Positions 32,172 through 34,759 of a stretch of 34,759 nt of DNA are shown piece by piece (the stretch's first letter is position 1; every line of letters starts with the position of its first letter). The notes beneath the pieces are model-generated. The model was given only the letters and a program-made list of their open reading frames with translations. It had not been told where the DNA came from and did not search any database. Both the position numbers and the translations under genes were made by a program. The stretch is from an uncultured Campylobacter sp. (GTDB taxonomy: Bacteria > Campylobacterota > Campylobacteria > Campylobacterales > Campylobacteraceae), in assembly GCF_938045775.1 (NCBI RefSeq), contig NZ_CALIBH010000126.1, positions 1-34,759 of the forward strand, in the 5' to 3' direction.

Positions 32172-33655
32172 TGATGAATAGTTTAGCTTTTATATTAATT
32201 TTTCCGTTGCTCGGAGCGCTGATATTATTCTTATGCCCTAAGAATTTCAAGCTCCTAAGCACGTTACACGTTTTGATTTCTGGGGTTACATCCGCAGGAC
32301 TACTCTGTAACGTAGGCAAGCTTCTAAGCGGCAATGCCGAGGCGTTTTATGCATACGATAAATTCCTATTCCTAGATAGCCTAGGTTGCGTATTTTTAGT
32401 GCTAATCGCCGTAACGGGCTTTTTGGTAAATCTATACTCCACCACCTATATGAAATGGGAGATACAAGGCGGCCATCTGGATCTTAGCGATCTTAGAAAA
32501 TACTATGCGCTCTGCCACGTTTTCGTTTTTACGATGACGCTTAGCGTTATATGCAACAACGTCGCATTTATGTGGGCTGCGGTAGAGGCTACTACGTTAG
32601 CATCGGTATTTTTGGTCGCTATTCACAAAGATAAAAAATCTACCGAGAGCGGTTACAAATATATCGTCATCTGCTCGATCGGCTTAGCATTCGCGCTTTA
32701 TGCTACCGTTTTACTATATGCGGCTACATTCAAAATCACAGGCGACGGCGAGGCTTCGATGCTTTGGACAAGCATTATGGATAATGCCAAAAATTTAAAC
32801 GGCGATGCCGCTAAGCTTATTTTTATATTCGCTCTAATCGGTTTTGGAACCAAAGCAGGACTTGCTCCTACTCACACTTGGCTTCCTGACGTTCACGCAG
32901 AAGGTCCGGCTCCGATTTCGGCACTACTTTCGGGTGTGCTTTTAAAATGTGCGATGCTAGCGATATTTAGATATTACGCTATCACAGCTCAAGCTGTAGG
33001 CTTTGACTTCGTTCAATCCGTGATGTTAATTTCCGGTACGATCACGCTATTTATAGCAGGAATTTTCCTCGTTCGTCAGCACGACGTAAAGAGGATGTTT
33101 GCTTACCACTCGGTCGTTCATATGGGTGTTATTGCATTTGCGCTAGGTATCGGCGGATATTTCGGCTTGCTTGCCGCGATCTTTCACTGCTTGGCTCACA
33201 GCTTTACCAAGGCTCTTGCATTCTGCTCTACCGGTAATATCGCTAGAATTTATGGTCACAAAGATATGACTAGAATGGGCGGTATGGTAAAAATCGCTCC
33301 GCTTACTACGATAATGTTTGGTGCTGCGGTTTGCTCGCTCGTAGGCGTTCCTGCGTTTGCGATCTTTGTAAGCGAATTTAACGTTTTCAAAGGCGCGATA
33401 GCCAGCGGTCAATACATAGCCGTAGCATTATTTGCGATCGCGCTCGTAATTATTTTCATCGCGGACTTCGCGCACTTTAATCTAGCGAGCTTCGGTACGC
33501 CTAAAGGTGAAGTGGTTTATGCTAAAGAGATGAGCTTGTTTGAAAATTTACCGCTAATCTTGCTTTGCGCTTTAGTGATAATTTTCGGCGTATGGCACGT
33601 AGGCGATTTTTGGATGCTCGTCGAAAACGGCGTTAGAATAATGATGAGAGGTTAA
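32171..33655 (+). CDS. hyfF: Hydrogenase-4 membrane subunit HyfF (NuoN/NuoL-like)
   Basis: A 494-residue antiporter-like subunit, second of this type in the operon. It shows FGTKAGLAPTHTWLPDVHAE (residues about 225-245), the family helix with its Lys, and FLVRQHDVKRMFAYHSVVHMG, the next conserved stretch, plus HCLAHSFTKALAF. The length is about that of E. coli HyfF (526). The ATG overlaps the hyfE stop (TAATG) with AAGGGG upstream; a second ATG directly follows. hyfG begins two bases after its stop. Confidence 0.92.
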   Translation: MMNSLAFILIFPLLGALILFLCPKNFKLLSTLHVLISGVTSAGLLCNVGKLLSGNAEAFYAYDKFLFLDSLGCVFLVLIAVTGFLVNLYSTTYMKWEIQGGHLDLSDLRKYYALCHVFVFTMTLSVICNNVAFMWAAVEATTLASVFLVAIHKDKKSTESGYKYIVICSIGLAFALYATVLLYAATFKITGDGEASMLWTSIMDNAKNLNGDAAKLIFIFALIGFGTKAGLAPTHTWLPDVHAEGPAPISALLSGVLLKCAMLAIFRYYAITAQAVGFDFVQSVMLISGTITLFIAGIFLVRQHDVKRMFAYHSVVHMGVIAFALGIGGYFGLLAAIFHCLAHSFTKALAFCSTGNIARIYGHKDMTRMGGMVKIAPLTTIMFGAAVCSLVGVPAFAIFVSEFNVFKGAIASGQYIAVALFAIALVIIFIADFAHFNLASFGTPKGEVVYAKEMSLFENLPLILLCALVIIFGVWHVGDFWMLVENGVRIMMRG

Positions 33656-33657
33656 AA

Positions 33658-34759
33658 ATGAGAGGCGATAAATTTATAGAAATTTTAAAGACCAAAGTCA
33701 AGGTTTTAGAAGTTACCCGCCAAGCCGAGGATCAAATCACCGTTTTAGTGGATAGAAATGATCTACCGCTTGCGGTTAAGACGCTATATTATGACATCGG
33801 TGGTTTTATCAGCACGATGATCCCTAACGATGAGCGCGAGCTAAACGGAAATTTCGCGCTTTACTATGCGATATCTATGGAAGGTGGCAAAATGACCGAA
33901 GCGGAGGATTTTGCCGCAGAGGATAAATGCTTCATCACCGTTAGGACGCTAATTCCTGGATCGGATCCTACATTCCCGTCGGTTACTCCTTTGGTGCCTG
34001 CTTGCGTATGGTACGAAAGAGAAGCTTTCGACATGTTTGGTTTAATCGCCGAAGGCTTGCCTGATAAACGTCGTTTGGTGTTAAGCGACGATTGGCCGGA
34101 TGGACTTCATCCGCTTCGCAAAGACGCGATGGACTATCGCTATAGGCCCGATCCTGTAGATCATAAAGACGAGCCTAATGCAGAGTTTTTATTTCCTAGC
34201 GGCGACGGCGTAGTGGATGTTCCGCTTGGACCTCTTCACGTAACGAGCGATGAGCCGGGACACTTTAGACTATTTTGCGACGGCGATGAGATTATTGATG
34301 CGGACTACCGCTTGTTTTATCAACACCGCGGTATGGAGAAACTAGCTGAAAACCGAATGAATTACGATCAGATGGGCTATTTAGCAGAGCGCGTCTGCGG
34401 AATTTGCGGCTACGCTCACGCGATTGCGTGTATTGAAGCAGCAGAGAAAGCCATCAAGCTTGAAATTCCGCTTCGTGCGCAAGCTATCCGCGTCATCTGC
34501 CTTGAGATCGAGCGCCTTCACAGCCATCTTTTAAATATCGGTCTAGCCTGCGAGGTAACGGGTAACTACAACGCCTTTATGCATATCTTTAGGGTGCGCG
34601 AATACTCCATGGAGTTAGCTCAGCTCGTAACCGGAGGTCGCAAGACCTACGGCAATGTCATTATGGGCGGACTTCGCCGTGATATGACCGACAATGAAAT
34701 TCGCAAGAGCATCGAGATCATCAACAAGCTCGACGTTCAAATTTCTGAAATTTGGGACG
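33658..34759 (+). CDS. hyfG: Hydrogenase-4 large subunit HyfG (cut by window end)
   Basis: The catalytic subunit of the hydrogenase, open to the right edge (367 codons visible; E. coli HyfG has about 570). The first 160 or so residues are a NuoC-like domain (WYEREAFDMFGLIAEGLPD, then HPLRKDAMDYRY). The NuoD/large-subunit domain follows with GPLHVTSDEPGHFRLF, HRGMEKLAENR and the Ni-Fe ligand motif L1, ERVCGICGYAH (Cys 247 and Cys 250). The second motif (DPCxxC) must lie outside the window. The gene starts two bases after hyfF. Like HycE it is expected in the cytoplasm, attached to HyfC. Confidence 0.94.
   Translation, partial: MRGDKFIEILKTKVKVLEVTRQAEDQITVLVDRNDLPLAVKTLYYDIGGFISTMIPNDERELNGNFALYYAISMEGGKMTEAEDFAAEDKCFITVRTLIPGSDPTFPSVTPLVPACVWYEREAFDMFGLIAEGLPDKRRLVLSDDWPDGLHPLRKDAMDYRYRPDPVDHKDEPNAEFLFPSGDGVVDVPLGPLHVTSDEPGHFRLFCDGDEIIDADYRLFYQHRGMEKLAENRMNYDQMGYLAERVCGICGYAHAIACIEAAEKAIKLEIPLRAQAIRVICLEIERLHSHLLNIGLACEVTGNYNAFMHIFRVREYSMELAQLVTGGRKTYGNVIMGGLRRDMTDNEIRKSIEIINKLDVQISEIWD

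Overview
The window most likely comes from an epsilonproteobacterium of the genus Campylobacter. It probably belongs to the oral/anaerobic group (C. gracilis, concisus, curvus, showae), because the base composition is rich in G+C for the genus. Several gene orders follow the C. jejuni chromosome: MBL hydrolase / nadE / lpxK / thrC / kdsB, and ligA / tlyA / ribF / cmoA. The species is inferred; no 16S gene is present.

Layout. (1) 1-2543, minus strand: two tandem paralogous transglutaminase-like proteins. The first runs off the left edge and has a twin-arginine leader; the second has no leader. (2) 2651-3544: cmoB (tRNA wobble-uridine modification), divergent from them. (3) 4109-4708, minus: a metallo-beta-lactamase-fold hydrolase. 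(4) 4804-16911: a long, tightly packed plus-strand gene train: nadE, a degenerate DegT-family protein, lpxK, argB, thrC, kdsB, a small bridging ORF, ligA, a second bridging ORF, tlyA, a lipocalin lipoprotein and ribF. After a repeat-rich spacer comes cmoA, the partner of cmoB. (5) 18851-19532, minus: a frameshifted, AT-richer membrane-protein gene. (6) rpsO (minus), divergent from a small Rrf2 regulator / DHH phosphoesterase / 80-residue protein operon. (7) An orphan TRAP-type solute-binding protein between long gene-poor spacers. (8) 25354 to the right edge: a selenocysteine-containing formate dehydrogenase (fdhF, minus), divergent from a hydrogenase-4 operon hyfA-B-C-E-F-G, with hyfG cut by the window end.

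FdhF and the Hyf proteins together would form a membrane-bound formate hydrogenlyase. FdhF oxidises formate, HyfA and other Fe-S proteins carry the electrons, HyfG holds the Ni-Fe site, and HyfB/HyfC/HyfE/HyfF form the membrane arm. No hyfD-like gene lies in the operon. The reading frame of fdhF is broken by an in-frame TGA that is followed by a good bacterial SECIS hairpin, so it is one gene and not two.

The most unusual property is a family of short AT-core repeats (variants of AAAATTTTAAAATTT, joined by GC-rich linkers). They fill the spacers and also appear to have expanded in frame inside otherwise conserved housekeeping genes. TlyA carries about 165 extra residues, RibF has a long N-terminal extension and an internal insert, and LpxK and ThrC have smaller inserts. 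Two small ORFs made of the same material bridge kdsB-ligA and ligA-tlyA with stop/start overlaps at their junctions. The repeats are rich in RAATTY, the sequence whose methylation is linked to DNA uptake in C. jejuni; that connection is a hypothesis. No CRISPR array, insertion sequence, rRNA or convincing tRNA gene was found.
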